Positions 32,689 through 41,769 are shown, counted from the first letter of the stretch. The stretch: 64,000 nt of DNA from Halorhabdus sp. BNX81 (GCF_029229925.1 NZ_CP107254.1:2604001-2668000), one strand, 5' to 3'. Made by a program: numbers and translations. The notes: a model not told the origin generated them from the sequence alone.

Positions 32689-33015
32689 ACGGCGCGTGAT
32701 GTGAGGGGATCGAGTTATGAGCCGGGGATTCTGGACGACTACGGGGGCGGCAGTTTTTCGAGGTGCCTTCCCACAGGCCGCCAGCGGCAGCCGAGGAAAG
32801 GCGGCGACGTAAAATCGAGGAACATACACGCGGGGATTCTCACTCGATGCCAGACCTTGCTGCGCTCGCGGCTTCGCGGCTCGCATTGTGGCTCTTACTG
32901 TGTTCGATCCACGCTTCGCTCGGCATATATTAGTTCGAGTCCCCCGAAAAGCGCGAACATCCGGCGAGCGAAGCGAGAGCGGTACGCAATCTCGTGCGAC
33001 TTAAACCCATAAAAT
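32689..33015. other. non-coding spacer with low-complexity repeats
   Basis: No supported gene. Near 32930 is a T-arm-like fragment (TTAGTTCGAGTCCCCC) without an acceptor or anticodon arm, followed by the CGAGCGAAGCGAG-type repeat common in this chromosome's spacers. It ends at the AT-rich membrane-protein gene. Confidence 0.4.
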
Positions 33016-33804
33016 TCAAGACGGCTTACCGTCCTCTCCACATCGAGACACTCTATCATAATAATACTCTTTTATCAGTAAGTCAGTATAGTAATATCCA
33101 GAATCCCCAAGATACAAGTGTAAAATCAATACCAAAAATGATAAAATAAATATTATTATTGTAGATACAATTGTAATGTATGACTGTTCGATGACTAATG
33201 CAACAACATATAGAATCAAAGCAGCAGAGGCAGATATCCGCATATTTATATCAAATTGGCGTATTAATTTGTATTTGAGAGTTCGTTCCGACAATTTCCC
33301 ATCCATATGAATAAGTAACAGGTCATAAATTGCACGTATATCATCTTCTCCAATATTTAACTCAAGATCCTCTTTTATTGCTTGTTTAAACTCCCAATCG
33401 TATCTATCGATAAGATAGCCATATTCGAACCGATCAACCGAAGGTAAAACTCGCTGGATAGGACGGGGGAATCTACTAACCGTTGATAAATAGGTATTTG
33501 AAGCAGAATTCCGTATTTTCCTAGAGAGGGGGACGTATGAATCAATATCAAAGTGGTCTGCTAAATGAATACGAAGATCGGACGGAACCCGAAATGTGGT
33601 CGACTGAAGATGTTCAATAATAATTCCAAAAATGTATGATAGGCCCAATATTACGAATCCAAGTATAGTAGAGTTCTCAGTAAGCTGTTTTTGATATTCA
33701 ACCGTTAAAGAAAGTAAGAAGGGTAATATAATAATAAATCCAGGTATTATTTTAGTTAGAAGGTCCTGGATCGAAAACTTGCCGTAGTTACTACTAACCT
33801 CCAT
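33016..33804 (-). CDS. AT-rich membrane protein of unknown function
   Basis: A 262-residue protein. Two adjacent N-terminal helices (LLTKIIPGFIIILPFLLSLTVEY and STILGFVILGLSYIFGIIIEHL) are followed by a long soluble section (about residues 60-200, YGYLIDRYDWEFKQAIKEDLELNIGEDDIRAIYDLLL) and two C-terminal helices (SAALILYVVALVIEQSYITIVS, TIIIFILSFLVLILHLYL). Low GC and Ile/Tyr/Lys-rich composition contrast with flanking core genes and point to recent transfer. I recognise no family. ATG 33804 is used rather than the GTG at 33819. Confidence 0.7.
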   Translation of the reverse strand: MEVSSNYGKFSIQDLLTKIIPGFIIILPFLLSLTVEYQKQLTENSTILGFVILGLSYIFGIIIEHLQSTTFRVPSDLRIHLADHFDIDSYVPLSRKIRNSASNTYLSTVSRFPRPIQRVLPSVDRFEYGYLIDRYDWEFKQAIKEDLELNIGEDDIRAIYDLLLIHMDGKLSERTLKYKLIRQFDINMRISASAALILYVVALVIEQSYITIVSTIIIFILSFLVLILHLYLGDSGYYYTDLLIKEYYYDRVSRCGEDGKPS

Positions 33805-33998
33805 AGCAAGATAATTCACCTGTATGAATATAAATTATATGAATTAAATAACGTTAGTAAAGATTGTATCTATGTCATGAGTGAAAATATGCATAGAAAT
33901 ACTCTCTCGCACCCACATCACAAGCCAGAATGGCGTTCCTACAACACATCTAGAAAGAATTAGGGCAGCGACGTTCGATATCGCCAGCAGGCTTTCAG

Positions 33999-34769
33999 AT
34001 GTACCGGTATACGCCCTCCGAAATCGACTATGAACGTGCCAGCCACCAGGCGAAACTCCAGGTCGACATCACCGGCCAGGGGAACGCCGACGTCAAGCGG
34101 ATCGGCAACCTCGGCGAACTCGCCTTCGAGCAGTTCTGTCGGGAGTTCATCCCCGTCGAGATGTGGGACTGGAAGAACGCTTCGTCGCTACGGAAGTGCA
34201 ACCCTGAATCGTTCTCTGGGTATGATTTCGAGCTATTCGGCTACGAAATAGACGTAAAGACCTCACGGGACGTGTCCGCGTTCTTGCCCGAGCAAGTCCT
34301 GAAGACGGACGACGATGACGACATCGTCGTGATGGCCTGGCACCGGGACAACGAGGACGCGCTGATCCTCCTGGGGTGGGAACGGATCGAGACGCTGCAA
34401 TCGAAAGCGGCGACGAAGCACGACTTCTCGGGAGAAGAGCCGGAAAAGCTGGACCACCTGGCATCGAGGCCGATGAACCAGCTGCTCGAGCTGGGGCCGA
34501 GCGCCGCCAAGATGGACCAGCGACCGAGTAACCCGTTCACGCCAGGGGACCGCGTTCGAAACGATAGTGGAGATGAAGCGATCGTCATCGAGCGGGTTCC
34601 GCCGGAGAAGTTCGATTACGAGGCAGTCGATGTCTCGTTTGTCGACCTACTCGATGAAGGACCGGGTGACTGGAGACAGATCCATCCGGCGAAGCTGGCG
34701 TCCTACTGCGATGATCAGGACATCAATACGTACGCCTACAAACACACCAATCTCGAATTCGCCGAATAG
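33999..34769 (+). CDS. PD-(D/E)XK nuclease-fold-like protein
   Basis: A 256-residue soluble protein. Residues about 35-105 read GNLGELAFEQFCREF...YDFELFGYEIDVKTSRDV. This is the order Glu, then Asp about 40 residues on, then (E/D)-V-K in a strand, as expected of a PD-(D/E)XK nuclease core (E-x(n)-D-x(n)-DVK). The C-terminal half (PFTPGDRVRNDSGDEAIVIERVPPE...WRQIHPAKLASYCDD) looks like a small beta-barrel binding module. It may be a restriction-like or repair nuclease; the function is inferred only from the motif. It is divergent from the AT-rich membrane gene, with 194 bases between them. Confidence 0.6.
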   Translation: MYRYTPSEIDYERASHQAKLQVDITGQGNADVKRIGNLGELAFEQFCREFIPVEMWDWKNASSLRKCNPESFSGYDFELFGYEIDVKTSRDVSAFLPEQVLKTDDDDDIVVMAWHRDNEDALILLGWERIETLQSKAATKHDFSGEEPEKLDHLASRPMNQLLELGPSAAKMDQRPSNPFTPGDRVRNDSGDEAIVIERVPPEKFDYEAVDVSFVDLLDEGPGDWRQIHPAKLASYCDDQDINTYAYKHTNLEFAE

Positions 34770-34849
34770 AGAAATCGCACCAGACGCCACCGCGGCTTGG
34801 TGACGTACCGGGCGATGACGCTCCGAAATATTACTCCGTTACCGGGCTT

Positions 34850-35060
34850 TTGCCCAAGATTCTCCATCACTTACTGGAATTCGGGGCCTGGGCCAGTTTC
34901 GACTCGGGCTTGCCGTGGGAGGGAAACAGCATCCGGCGAGCGGAGCGAGCCGGTTCGCCGAGCGGGAGCGAAGCGACCGCTCGGGTCGTTTTTGGCCCAG
35001 CTTTTTGCGAGGAGTGGTTCGCGAGCGGAGCGAGCGAACCCGACGAAGTAAAAAGATGGA
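34850..35060. repeat. GC-rich inverted-repeat trailer of tRNA-Arg
   Basis: Downstream of tRNA-Arg (minus strand) lies a block with GAGCGGAGCGAGC-type motifs. Two similar arms, CCGGCGAGCGGAGCGAGCCGG (near 34931) and CGCGAGCGGAGCGAGCG (near 35021), flank GGCCCAGCTTTTTGCGAGG. No gene is credible here. It may be a trailer or terminator structure or a relic of integration events. Confidence 0.45.
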
Positions 35061-35136
35061 CGGGCACGGTGGGATTCGAACCCACGAACCGTCGGATTAG
35101 AAGTCCGACGCTCTGTCCGGACTGAGCTACGTGCCC
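35061..35136 (-). tRNA. tRNA-Arg (anticodon TCT)
   Basis: A 76-base tRNA on the minus strand. Acceptor GGGCACG pairs with CGTGCCC plus discriminator G; the D arm has TAGCTCAGTCCGGACAGAGC; the anticodon loop CTTCTAA contains TCT; the T arm is GTGGGTTCGAATCCCAC. CCA is not encoded. It reads AGA codons. Confidence 0.95.
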
Positions 35137-35308
35137 CCAACCGTAGGGTTGGTCAGGACTTACAAAAAGCGCTCGGCTTGTCATCATCCACTGGTCCAAA
35201 CCGGCGGGTTTCCTTGCAGGCACAAGGCATCCAGAGACGGCAATGTCTCGTACCGGACTGCGTCGCCGATCGGATAGCATTATCACAGCGGCGGGTGAGT
35301 TCGGTCAC

Positions 35309-35968
35309 ATGGAGAATCGTGACCGGGCCCGCGAACTCGCCGAGCAATACACGACCGAAGGGAAACCACTGGCGTGGTTCGACGTTCTCTATTCGGAAAG
35401 ATCCAACGGGGAAGCTGCCGTGCCCTGGGCGGATCTGGAGCCGAATCCGAACCTTCTCGAGTGGCTCGAGAAGACGCCACTCGATCCAACGGGGAAACGA
35501 GCACTCGTAGTCGGGTGCGGACTTGGCGACGACGTCGAAGCACTGTCGGGTCGTGGATTCGACGTGATGGGATTCGACATCTCACCGGCAGCGATCGAAC
35601 AGTGTCGCGAGCGGTTCCCGGATTCGACGGCGGCGTATCACGAAGCAGACCTCTTTGATCCACCAGCGGACTGGGTCGGGGCATTCGATTTCGTCCTGGA
35701 ATCGTACACGTTGCAGGTGCTTCCTCCAGCAACGCGACGTACCGCCATCGAGCAGATCGCGGAGTTCGTCAAGCCGTCTGGCAGGCTGCTTGTCATCAGT
35801 CGAGGACGCGACAACGACGAGCCGACGGGCGAGCTGCCGTGGCCACTGACCGAGCAGCGAGTCAAGGAGTTCACGGCAGCAGGACTCGAACTCCGCAGCT
35901 TCGAAGAGTATTACGACGACGAAACGCCACCCGTTCGTCGGTTCCGTGCCGAGTTCGAACGCCCCTAA
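35309..35968 (+). CDS. class I SAM-dependent methyltransferase
   Basis: A 219-residue Rossmann methyltransferase resembling thiopurine-methyltransferase/type 11 enzymes. Motif I is ALVVGCGLGDDVEALSGRG (about 71-89), the acidic SAM-ribose strand is VMGFDISPAAIEQC, and FDFVLESYTLQVLPP is motif IV. The N-terminus (LAWFDVLYSERSNGEAAVPWADLEPNPNLLEWL) matches the TPMT-like lead-in. The substrate is unknown. ATG 35309 is chosen because the domain begins there. Confidence 0.88.
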   Translation: MENRDRARELAEQYTTEGKPLAWFDVLYSERSNGEAAVPWADLEPNPNLLEWLEKTPLDPTGKRALVVGCGLGDDVEALSGRGFDVMGFDISPAAIEQCRERFPDSTAAYHEADLFDPPADWVGAFDFVLESYTLQVLPPATRRTAIEQIAEFVKPSGRLLVISRGRDNDEPTGELPWPLTEQRVKEFTAAGLELRSFEEYYDDETPPVRRFRAEFERP

Positions 35969-36001
35969 CCAGTCGATAGAGTCCGGATGGCGTACGTTGT
36001 C

Positions 36002-37102
36002 TCAGGCACTCGATGGCGCCTCGCCACGCTCTAGTCTGGACTCGGCAATGGCGAACGCGAGCGTGCTGAACAGTCCCAACAGCGTCCCGGCGGTGAGCAT
36101 CGCCGCGAGATACGAAAGGGAGACCCGGCCGAGGACGTACAGACTGACGGCGTGGATGACCCCGGCAATGGCGAGAATGTAGAACGGCGCGTTGAGATAT
36201 CGCCACCGGAATCGCCCGGCGAGATATTCGTCAGTCACCTGGCCGAGGCTGCTAGTGATCCCGGCGGCGGCGAGCCAGTGGATCGCCCCCGCGAGCACCG
36301 CGGCCACGGCCTGAGTCGCACCCAGCGTCGCAGATTCCAGCCCCCCGCGGACGGTATCGAGCATCTCCAACCCGCTCGCGCCACCGATCGCCAGCAACAC
36401 CCCGGCAACCACATAGGTGACGATTGTAACCCGGCCAGCGTACAGCCCGGATCGGGCGCGGTCGACTGCCCCGTCGACGGCGTCCCCGAGTCCGAGTCCC
36501 CGCGAGAGGATGTAGATGCCAAGCAACCCCGACGCGAGACCGAACACGTCGCCGGGCATGCCGAGAATGTCCGCGATGACGGCGAGCGGATAGATGAGCA
36601 ACAGGATCCCGAGCGGGACCAGGATCGTCCCCCGAGTCTCGGGGTCGTTGAGCACCTGTTTGATGGTGTAGTACATCGATTCCAGATCCTGTGCCTGGCG
36701 GACGACGACCCGCCGGACGCCGTCGATGTCGACCCGCGAGCGGATGACCGGAACGACGCTCTCGTCCTGTGCGCCGTCGGTCACCACGATCGCCCGGACA
36801 TCCTCCCCGGTCGTCAATCCCGCGAGGACAGTGTCGATCTCCACACCGACGGCCCGATTGGCAGCGACGTCGCTCCCCTCGATCCCGGTCACGGCGGCGA
36901 CTTCGACGGACTCGCCGGCGCGATCGAGTTCGTCATAGAGGTGAATCCCCTCGAACAACACGTTGAGGTCACTGTCCTCTGGATCGGCCGTCGCGAACTC
37001 GACTGCGGCGCTCTCGACGGCGTCGCGACCCACGACCGGCGTTTCGATGCCGGTCTTCCGGCCGACGTCGTCATCGAGATCCACGCACAGGACCAGCAGC
37101 AT
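36002..37102 (-). CDS. DUF373 family membrane protein
   Basis: A 366-residue archaeal DUF373 protein. The N-terminal soluble domain (residues about 1-145) starts MLLVLCVDLDDDVGRKTGIETPVVGRDAV and includes the conserved VTDGAQDESVVPVI. It is followed by a membrane half with about six helices (GTILVPLGILLLIYPLAVIADIL, GLASGLLGIYILSRGLGLG, IVTYVVAGVLLAIGGASGL, AVAAVLAGAIHWLAAAG and later). The family is conserved in archaea with unknown function. It is convergent with the methyltransferase gene and divergent from the CDF transporter. Confidence 0.92.
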   Translation of the reverse strand: MLLVLCVDLDDDVGRKTGIETPVVGRDAVESAAVEFATADPEDSDLNVLFEGIHLYDELDRAGESVEVAAVTGIEGSDVAANRAVGVEIDTVLAGLTTGEDVRAIVVTDGAQDESVVPVIRSRVDIDGVRRVVVRQAQDLESMYYTIKQVLNDPETRGTILVPLGILLLIYPLAVIADILGMPGDVFGLASGLLGIYILSRGLGLGDAVDGAVDRARSGLYAGRVTIVTYVVAGVLLAIGGASGLEMLDTVRGGLESATLGATQAVAAVLAGAIHWLAAAGITSSLGQVTDEYLAGRFRWRYLNAPFYILAIAGVIHAVSLYVLGRVSLSYLAAMLTAGTLLGLFSTLAFAIAESRLERGEAPSSA

Positions 37103-37325
37103 CTACCGACCGTACGCGACGGCCGTATAACACTTTTCTGGGTGCGGGACAGCCGAGGTTTGGCTACCGAATCGAAGACCAGTTGCGCCACGGGGACTCC
37201 AGCACCCGGCGAACATTGTCACCAAATAGCAACGATAACACAGAGATGGGGACTGAAACGGGACGTCATTCAGATATCCGAAATGTCTGAAAAGGTATTT
37301 CAGAGAGAGCAACAATGTTCGTTCA

Positions 37326-38288
37326 GTGGCAAATAGTAGATCCGTCGTCCTCGCTGCCCTCTTTGCGAACGGGGCTATTGCCGTCCTGAAGTTCATCGGG
37401 TTTCTGCTCACCCAAAGCCCCGCGATGCTTTCCGAGACGTATCACAGTATTTCCGACACCGGCAACCAGGTGTTCCTGCTCGTTGGCATCCGATACGGGA
37501 AGAAGTCGGCGTCCCGTGCGCATCCATTCGGCTACGGGAAAGCCCAGTTCTTCTATAGTTTCCTCGTGTCGGTGCTCCTGTTCGGCATCGCGGGCTGGGA
37601 GAGCGCCAAACACGGGTTCAACGCGATCCTACACCACGAGGCGGCTGCGCTGTCCGGCACCGTGACACAGTTCGGGATGACGGTCCCCGCAATCTGGGTG
37701 AACTACATCGTCCTCGTCGGTGGAATCCTCTTCGAGGGATGGGCCTTTAGCAAGGCATATGCAGGTATGCAATCCGATATCGACGAATACGGATGGAGCG
37801 GGTTCCTCGAGGCGTTCCGGAAAACGTCGAACGTGACGACGCTGACGGCGTTCACCGAGGACACCATCGCGCTGATCGGGTTGGTGTTAGCCCTCGGTGG
37901 TGTGTTCCTCACGGATTTCACAGGCAATCCGCTGTTCGACGCGACCGCTGCCCTGCTCATCGGCCTCATGCTCATGGGCTTTGCCATCGCCCTGGCCTGG
38001 GAGAACAAACGCCTGTTGTTGGGCGAGAGCCTCCCACAAGCCGAAGAGCAGCGACTCCGGAAAATCATCCGCGAGTGGGACGGCGTCGCCGAAATCGTCG
38101 ATTTCCGGACCGTCTACTTCGGCCCCGAAAACGTGGTTGTCTCCAGTGACGTGGCCTTCGATGCCGGTCTCGACACCAGCGAGATCGACACCCACATCAC
38201 CGACATGGAGAACGCCATTATCGACGCCTATCCCGATATCCAGAAAGTCTACGTCGAACCCGAGACGAAGGCGGTAGCGGACGACTGA
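37326..38288 (+). CDS. cation diffusion facilitator (zinc/iron-type) transporter
   Basis: A 320-residue CDF exporter, closest in pattern to the SLC30A9-like branch. The first metal-site helix reads MLSETYHSISDTGNQVFLL (H-x-x-x-D), the loop HPFGYGKAQFFYSF is typical, and the second site is in AFTEDTIALIGLVLALGGVFL. The C-terminal cytoplasmic domain, GVAEIVDFRTVYFGPENVVVSSDVAFD...MENAIIDAYPDIQKVYVEP, is a normal CDF dimerisation domain. A GTG start is used. It probably exports divalent cations against protons. Confidence 0.9.
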   Translation: MANSRSVVLAALFANGAIAVLKFIGFLLTQSPAMLSETYHSISDTGNQVFLLVGIRYGKKSASRAHPFGYGKAQFFYSFLVSVLLFGIAGWESAKHGFNAILHHEAAALSGTVTQFGMTVPAIWVNYIVLVGGILFEGWAFSKAYAGMQSDIDEYGWSGFLEAFRKTSNVTTLTAFTEDTIALIGLVLALGGVFLTDFTGNPLFDATAALLIGLMLMGFAIALAWENKRLLLGESLPQAEEQRLRKIIREWDGVAEIVDFRTVYFGPENVVVSSDVAFDAGLDTSEIDTHITDMENAIIDAYPDIQKVYVEPETKAVADD

Positions 38289-38442
38289 CTGCTGGGAAGC
38301 AGTCCTTGGCGTGCATACCGGGCAGGCACAGACCGACAGCGCCCCAGTAAAAATCCACGGCCACTCGCAGAAATTGTTCGCACCAGTGCTGGAAAGTCGC
38401 GATCGATGGACAGAGGAAAACGCCCGAGAGCGGCGCGAGAAG

Positions 38443-38777
38443 TGGGTCCGGGCGTCCTCGTGAACGGAGTGAACGAGGGCTCGAGAGAGCTCCGCTCTCT
38501 CGGCGCCGTGCCGAACAACGTGAAGCACGGCTTGAGAGAGCTGTGCTCTCTCAGCGGATTTGAACCGAACGAAGACGTTCCTGCTCACTCCGTTGCGCGG
38601 GCTGCGACTTCTAGGGTTCAAATCCGCCGTCCGCCTCGCACACGCGGCGCTCGTGAGTGAGCGCCGCGAAAACTCAGTGGGTCCGGGCGGATTTGAACCA
38701 AAGAAAGACTCACTTTGTTCGTCTTTCAGGGTTCAAACCGCCATGCCATTCGCTCCTCACGTCCGTTCGTCGCAGAA
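38443..38777. repeat. T-arm-derived palindromic array distal to tRNA-Val(TAC)
   Basis: Directly beyond the tRNA 3' end on the minus strand lie T-arm hairpins. The arms are GGCGGATTTGAACC (38686-38699) with GGTTCAAACCGCC (38730-38742) enclosing GAAAGAC/GTCTTTC (38703-38709, 38721-38727), and GCGGATTTGAACC (38554-38566) with GGTTCAAATCCGC (38615-38627). A 124-base unit ending in a further acceptor copy (TGGGTCCGGGC from 38443) matches the unit at 25685-25837. No gene is supported. Confidence 0.75.
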
Positions 38778-38852
38778 TGGGTCCGGGCGGATTTGAACCA
38801 CCGACCTCGGCCTTGTAAAGGCCACGTCATAACCAACCTAGACCACGGACCC
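38778..38852 (-). tRNA. tRNA-Val (anticodon TAC)
   Basis: A 75-base tRNA on the minus strand. Acceptor GGGTCCG pairs with CGGACCC plus discriminator A; the D arm is GTCTAGGTTGGTTATGAC; the anticodon stem-loop GGCCTTTACAAGGCC has anticodon TAC; the T arm is GGTGGTTCAAATCCGCC. It shares most of its sequence with tRNA-Val(GAC) at 16231. Confidence 0.95.
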
Positions 38853-38935
38853 GTATCCCGAAAAACTGCATCCGGCGAAATAACCCTTGCTTTCTGATCC
38901 GAACGCTTTCAGTTCCCCCTCCCATCCTGCCAGAC

Positions 38936-39445
38936 ATGGATCGCAGTCGACTCGTCAACCTGGTCGTCGTCGCACTGCTCGTCCTGGCAGCAGTGCTGGC
39001 ACTGACGGGTCCGACCAGCCCACTGGCACCCCTGCTCTCGCCGCTGTCCTACGAGAACGCCACCCTTTCGATCCATGACGAAAACGGATCCGACCTCACG
39101 ACCGTCGACGTCCGCGTGGCCGACACCGAACGTGAACGCTACGTTGGTCTGAGTGAAACCGATTCGCTCCCGGATGGCGAGGGTATGCTCTTTGTCCACC
39201 CTGAATCCGGCACCTATCCCTACGTAATGCGAAACATGTCTTTCCCGCTGGACATTCTGTTCCTGGACACCCACGGTACAATCACGACGATTCATCACGC
39301 CAGGCTGCCCGAAAACCCGAGTGACCCACAACAGCAGTACCGCGGCCAGGGCCAGTACGTGCTCGAAGTCCCCCACGGCTGGACGAACTCGACCGGTATC
39401 GACCCCGGGGACCGAGTTTCGATTCCCGATTTCGTCGCGAACTGA
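38936..39445 (+). CDS. DUF192 family membrane-anchored protein
   Basis: A 169-residue protein with an N-terminal membrane anchor (NLVVVALLVLAAVLALTG, residues about 8-25) and an extracytoplasmic DUF192 beta domain. The family core is visible: TVDVRVADTERERYVGLSETDSLPDGEGMLFVHPE, then MRNMSFPLDILFLDTHGTITTIHHARLPE and GQYVLEVPHGWTN...GIDPGDRV. The family's function is unresolved; it is common next to transport and secretion genes. The creatininase-like gene follows after 38 bases. Confidence 0.9.
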   Translation: MDRSRLVNLVVVALLVLAAVLALTGPTSPLAPLLSPLSYENATLSIHDENGSDLTTVDVRVADTERERYVGLSETDSLPDGEGMLFVHPESGTYPYVMRNMSFPLDILFLDTHGTITTIHHARLPENPSDPQQQYRGQGQYVLEVPHGWTNSTGIDPGDRVSIPDFVAN

Positions 39446-39483
39446 GAGGAATCGTTTTCACGACGCGGCCGCCCCGTGGAGAC

Positions 39484-40212
39484 ATGCACCTCACCGAGTC
39501 GACCTGGCCCGACGCCAAAGCGGTCGAGACCGACCTCGCCGTCCTCCCCGTCGGAAGCACCGAACAACACGGCCCGCACGCACCCCTCGGAACCGATGCC
39601 ATCATCGCCGAGGCCGTCGCCGACGCGGCGGTCGAGGCCTATCCGGGCGAAGTCGTCGTCGCGCCGCCGATCACGGTCGGCGTCAGCGAGGAACACCGTG
39701 CCTTTGCGGGGTCGCTATGGGTCAGCGAGGACACCTTCCGTGCGACCGTCCGCGAGACCGTCGCCAGCCTCGCACACCACGGCTGGGACCGGGTCGTGAT
39801 CGTGAACGGCCACGGCGGCAACGTCGGCCCACTCAAGGAAATCTGTGCTCGAATCACCCGCCACGACGACGCCGACGCGGTCCCGTTCACCTGGTTCGAA
39901 GCGGTCGATCCTGATGACATCTCGATGGGACACGCCGGGCCGATGGAAACCAGCGTGCTCGAAGACGTCGCGCCGGAACTCGTCGACGAAGACAAGAAAG
40001 GCGCTGCCCGCGAGGGTGCCGCCGAGCGCTGGGGCGAGTGGACGAGCAGCGTGAATCTCGCCTACGACGTCGAGGAGTTCGCGCCCAACGGCGTCGTCGG
40101 CGATCCAACTGTGGCGGACGCCGAACGCGGCGAGAAACTCCTCCGTTCGGCCCGGGACGAGCTGGTAACACTGCTCGAAGACGTGGCCGAGCGCGACCGC
40201 CCGACGGCGTAA
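39484..40212 (+). CDS. creatininase-family amidohydrolase (ArfB-like)
   Basis: A 242-residue metal-dependent amidohydrolase of the creatininase fold. The metal and active-site blocks are present: LPVGSTEQHGPHAPLGTDA (Glu-Gln-His), SEEHRAFAGSLWVSE, RVVIVNGHGGNVGPL, and MGHAGPMETSVLEDVAPE. In archaea the family includes the formamide hydrolase ArfB of riboflavin/F420 synthesis; this assignment is plausible but not proven by motif. It is convergent with a small acidic gene whose stop lies 4 bases away. Confidence 0.88.
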   Translation: MHLTESTWPDAKAVETDLAVLPVGSTEQHGPHAPLGTDAIIAEAVADAAVEAYPGEVVVAPPITVGVSEEHRAFAGSLWVSEDTFRATVRETVASLAHHGWDRVVIVNGHGGNVGPLKEICARITRHDDADAVPFTWFEAVDPDDISMGHAGPMETSVLEDVAPELVDEDKKGAAREGAAERWGEWTSSVNLAYDVEEFAPNGVVGDPTVADAERGEKLLRSARDELVTLLEDVAERDRPTA

Positions 40213-40216
40213 GTCC

Positions 40217-40630
40217 CTATTCGTCGCTGTCGCTTTCCTCGTCACCCGCTGATTCGAGTTCGCTCCGGATCTCGGGGACAGTACCCGCCAGGTCGCTCAC
40301 CTGCTCGCGAGCATCGGTCAGGTCGGTAATGAGTCCCTCGACAGCCTCGATATCGTCCTCCAGATCGCCGGCATCGTCGAAGGCATCGGCCCGCTCGCCC
40401 ATCGTGTACCACTTTTTGGCGTCCCGAAGGTGGGCCTCAGCTTCACCCGGTTCCAATTCGGATCGGAGGGCGTTGAGGACACCCAGCGTGTTGTCGGCCT
40501 CGACGTCCCAGATCGCGTCCGGATCGGGGAGTTCGTCGCGGGCCGCCGCGAGGTGTTCCTCGACGTCGCTGCGCATTTCATTGGCTGCCTCCCCGAAGAG
40601 ATCGTCGTCGTCGAGTGTCGATTGACTCAT
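40217..40630 (-). CDS. DUF5790-like acidic coiled protein
   Basis: A 137-residue very acidic helical protein starting MSQSTLDDDDLFGEAANEMRSDVEEHLAAARDELPDPDAIW. It contains GVLNALRSELEPGEAEAHLRDAKKWYTMGERADAFDD, the pattern of the haloarchaeal DUF5790 family. The C-terminus (EVRDLAGTVPEIRSELESAG-like, then SDSDE) is probably disordered. The function is unknown. ATG 40630 is preferred over 40639 because homology begins at MSQ. Confidence 0.85.
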   Translation of the reverse strand: MSQSTLDDDDLFGEAANEMRSDVEEHLAAARDELPDPDAIWDVEADNTLGVLNALRSELEPGEAEAHLRDAKKWYTMGERADAFDDAGDLEDDIEAVEGLITDLTDAREQVSDLAGTVPEIRSELESAGDEESDSDE

Positions 40631-40689
40631 AGACACCACTTCACACGCTCTCGGTTAAAAGATTGCCCGAAATTCGGGGTGATATTCCC

Positions 40690-41730
40690 TCAATCAGCGC
40701 CCGAGGGGCGACGGTCGGCGAGCACGTCGAACTCGGCGTTGGTGTCCCCGAGCACCAGCAGCGCGAACTGGCGGTGAAACACCCGGATCGGGACGTAGAT
40801 CACGGCCGCTGCCACGAAGACCACGAGCAGATACGCGAGTAGCAACGCGGCAAGCACCGCGACCGCTGTGGCGGTGATCACCCCGCCCTGCAACGCACCT
40901 AGACCGACCAGCACGGCGACGATGCCGAACGGAACCAATAACGCGACAGCGACGATCCCAAGGACGATACTCCCGGCGATTCCGGTGACAATGTGGAGGC
41001 CGAAGGCGACCAACACGTACGCGCCATACTCGGTCCACTGCTCGGTGAGCGTCGGCCAGAAGCGCCGCCAGGCCGACAGCACGCCTCGATCTTCACGGAG
41101 CATGATCGGGACGACGAACTCGGTGGTGAAGCCGTTGAGCAGGGCCACTGGGATGCCCACGACAAGGCCAAGCAGGAACAAGAGAAGGACGCCAGCGACG
41201 ATCCGGGCGATCGACGGCGAGACGGCTTCGCCCGCGAACAGCGCCGCGATCACGTCACCGAACAATAGCAAGAACGCCCCGCCGAAGATCGCAAACGCCA
41301 CAGCCCCGAGAACGAGCCGGAAGGCGAACAGTCGGAGTCCGCGGCCGAGGTAGCGCCCGAAGTACGCCCGGACGGCGACGTCATCGGCTGACAGCGACTC
41401 GACGAAGACGAACTCCATGATCGCGCCGATCGCCGCCACGACCAGCCCGAAGAGGACGAGCACGGCGAGAAGACCGAGAACGACGGCGATCGCTGTCGCC
41501 GTCAATTCGGGCAGCTCGACGCTGAATGCCGGGAGCGAGTCGCCGGGGACCGACCCAGCACTGGCGGGAACGTTACCTGTCGTCGAGAAGACGCTCCCAC
41601 CGCCGCTGCCGCCGAGCAAGAAGAAGGTGACGACGGCGAGACGGAGCCACCGCCCACCGTCGAACGGGAGGAGAAACGAGCGGGTCATGTCGACGGCGTC
41701 GTCGATGCGGTCGATCGCTGCGAGAGCCAT
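40690..41730 (-). CDS. haloarchaeal multi-helix membrane protein (DUF7544-like)
   Basis: A 346-residue membrane protein with about six or more helices. The start MALAAIDRIDDAVDMTRSFLLPFDGGRWLRLAVVTFFLLGGSGGG is characteristic of a conserved haloarchaeal family. Helical segments include VVLGLLAVLVLFGLVVAAIGAIMEFVFVE, LLLFLLGLVVGIPVALLNGF, and the C-terminal VAVLAALLLAYLLVVFVAAAVIYVPIRVFHRQF. No function is known. I prefer ATG 41730 on family pattern; ATG 41751 in frame would add seven residues and also fits the AT-rich promoter near 41797. Confidence 0.8.
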   Translation of the reverse strand: MALAAIDRIDDAVDMTRSFLLPFDGGRWLRLAVVTFFLLGGSGGGSVFSTTGNVPASAGSVPGDSLPAFSVELPELTATAIAVVLGLLAVLVLFGLVVAAIGAIMEFVFVESLSADDVAVRAYFGRYLGRGLRLFAFRLVLGAVAFAIFGGAFLLLFGDVIAALFAGEAVSPSIARIVAGVLLLFLLGLVVGIPVALLNGFTTEFVVPIMLREDRGVLSAWRRFWPTLTEQWTEYGAYVLVAFGLHIVTGIAGSIVLGIVAVALLVPFGIVAVLVGLGALQGGVITATAVAVLAALLLAYLLVVFVAAAVIYVPIRVFHRQFALLVLGDTNAEFDVLADRRPSGAD

Positions 41731-41769
41731 ACCGGTGGTGTCCGTCCCCATGTGACTTAGGTCTAGGCC

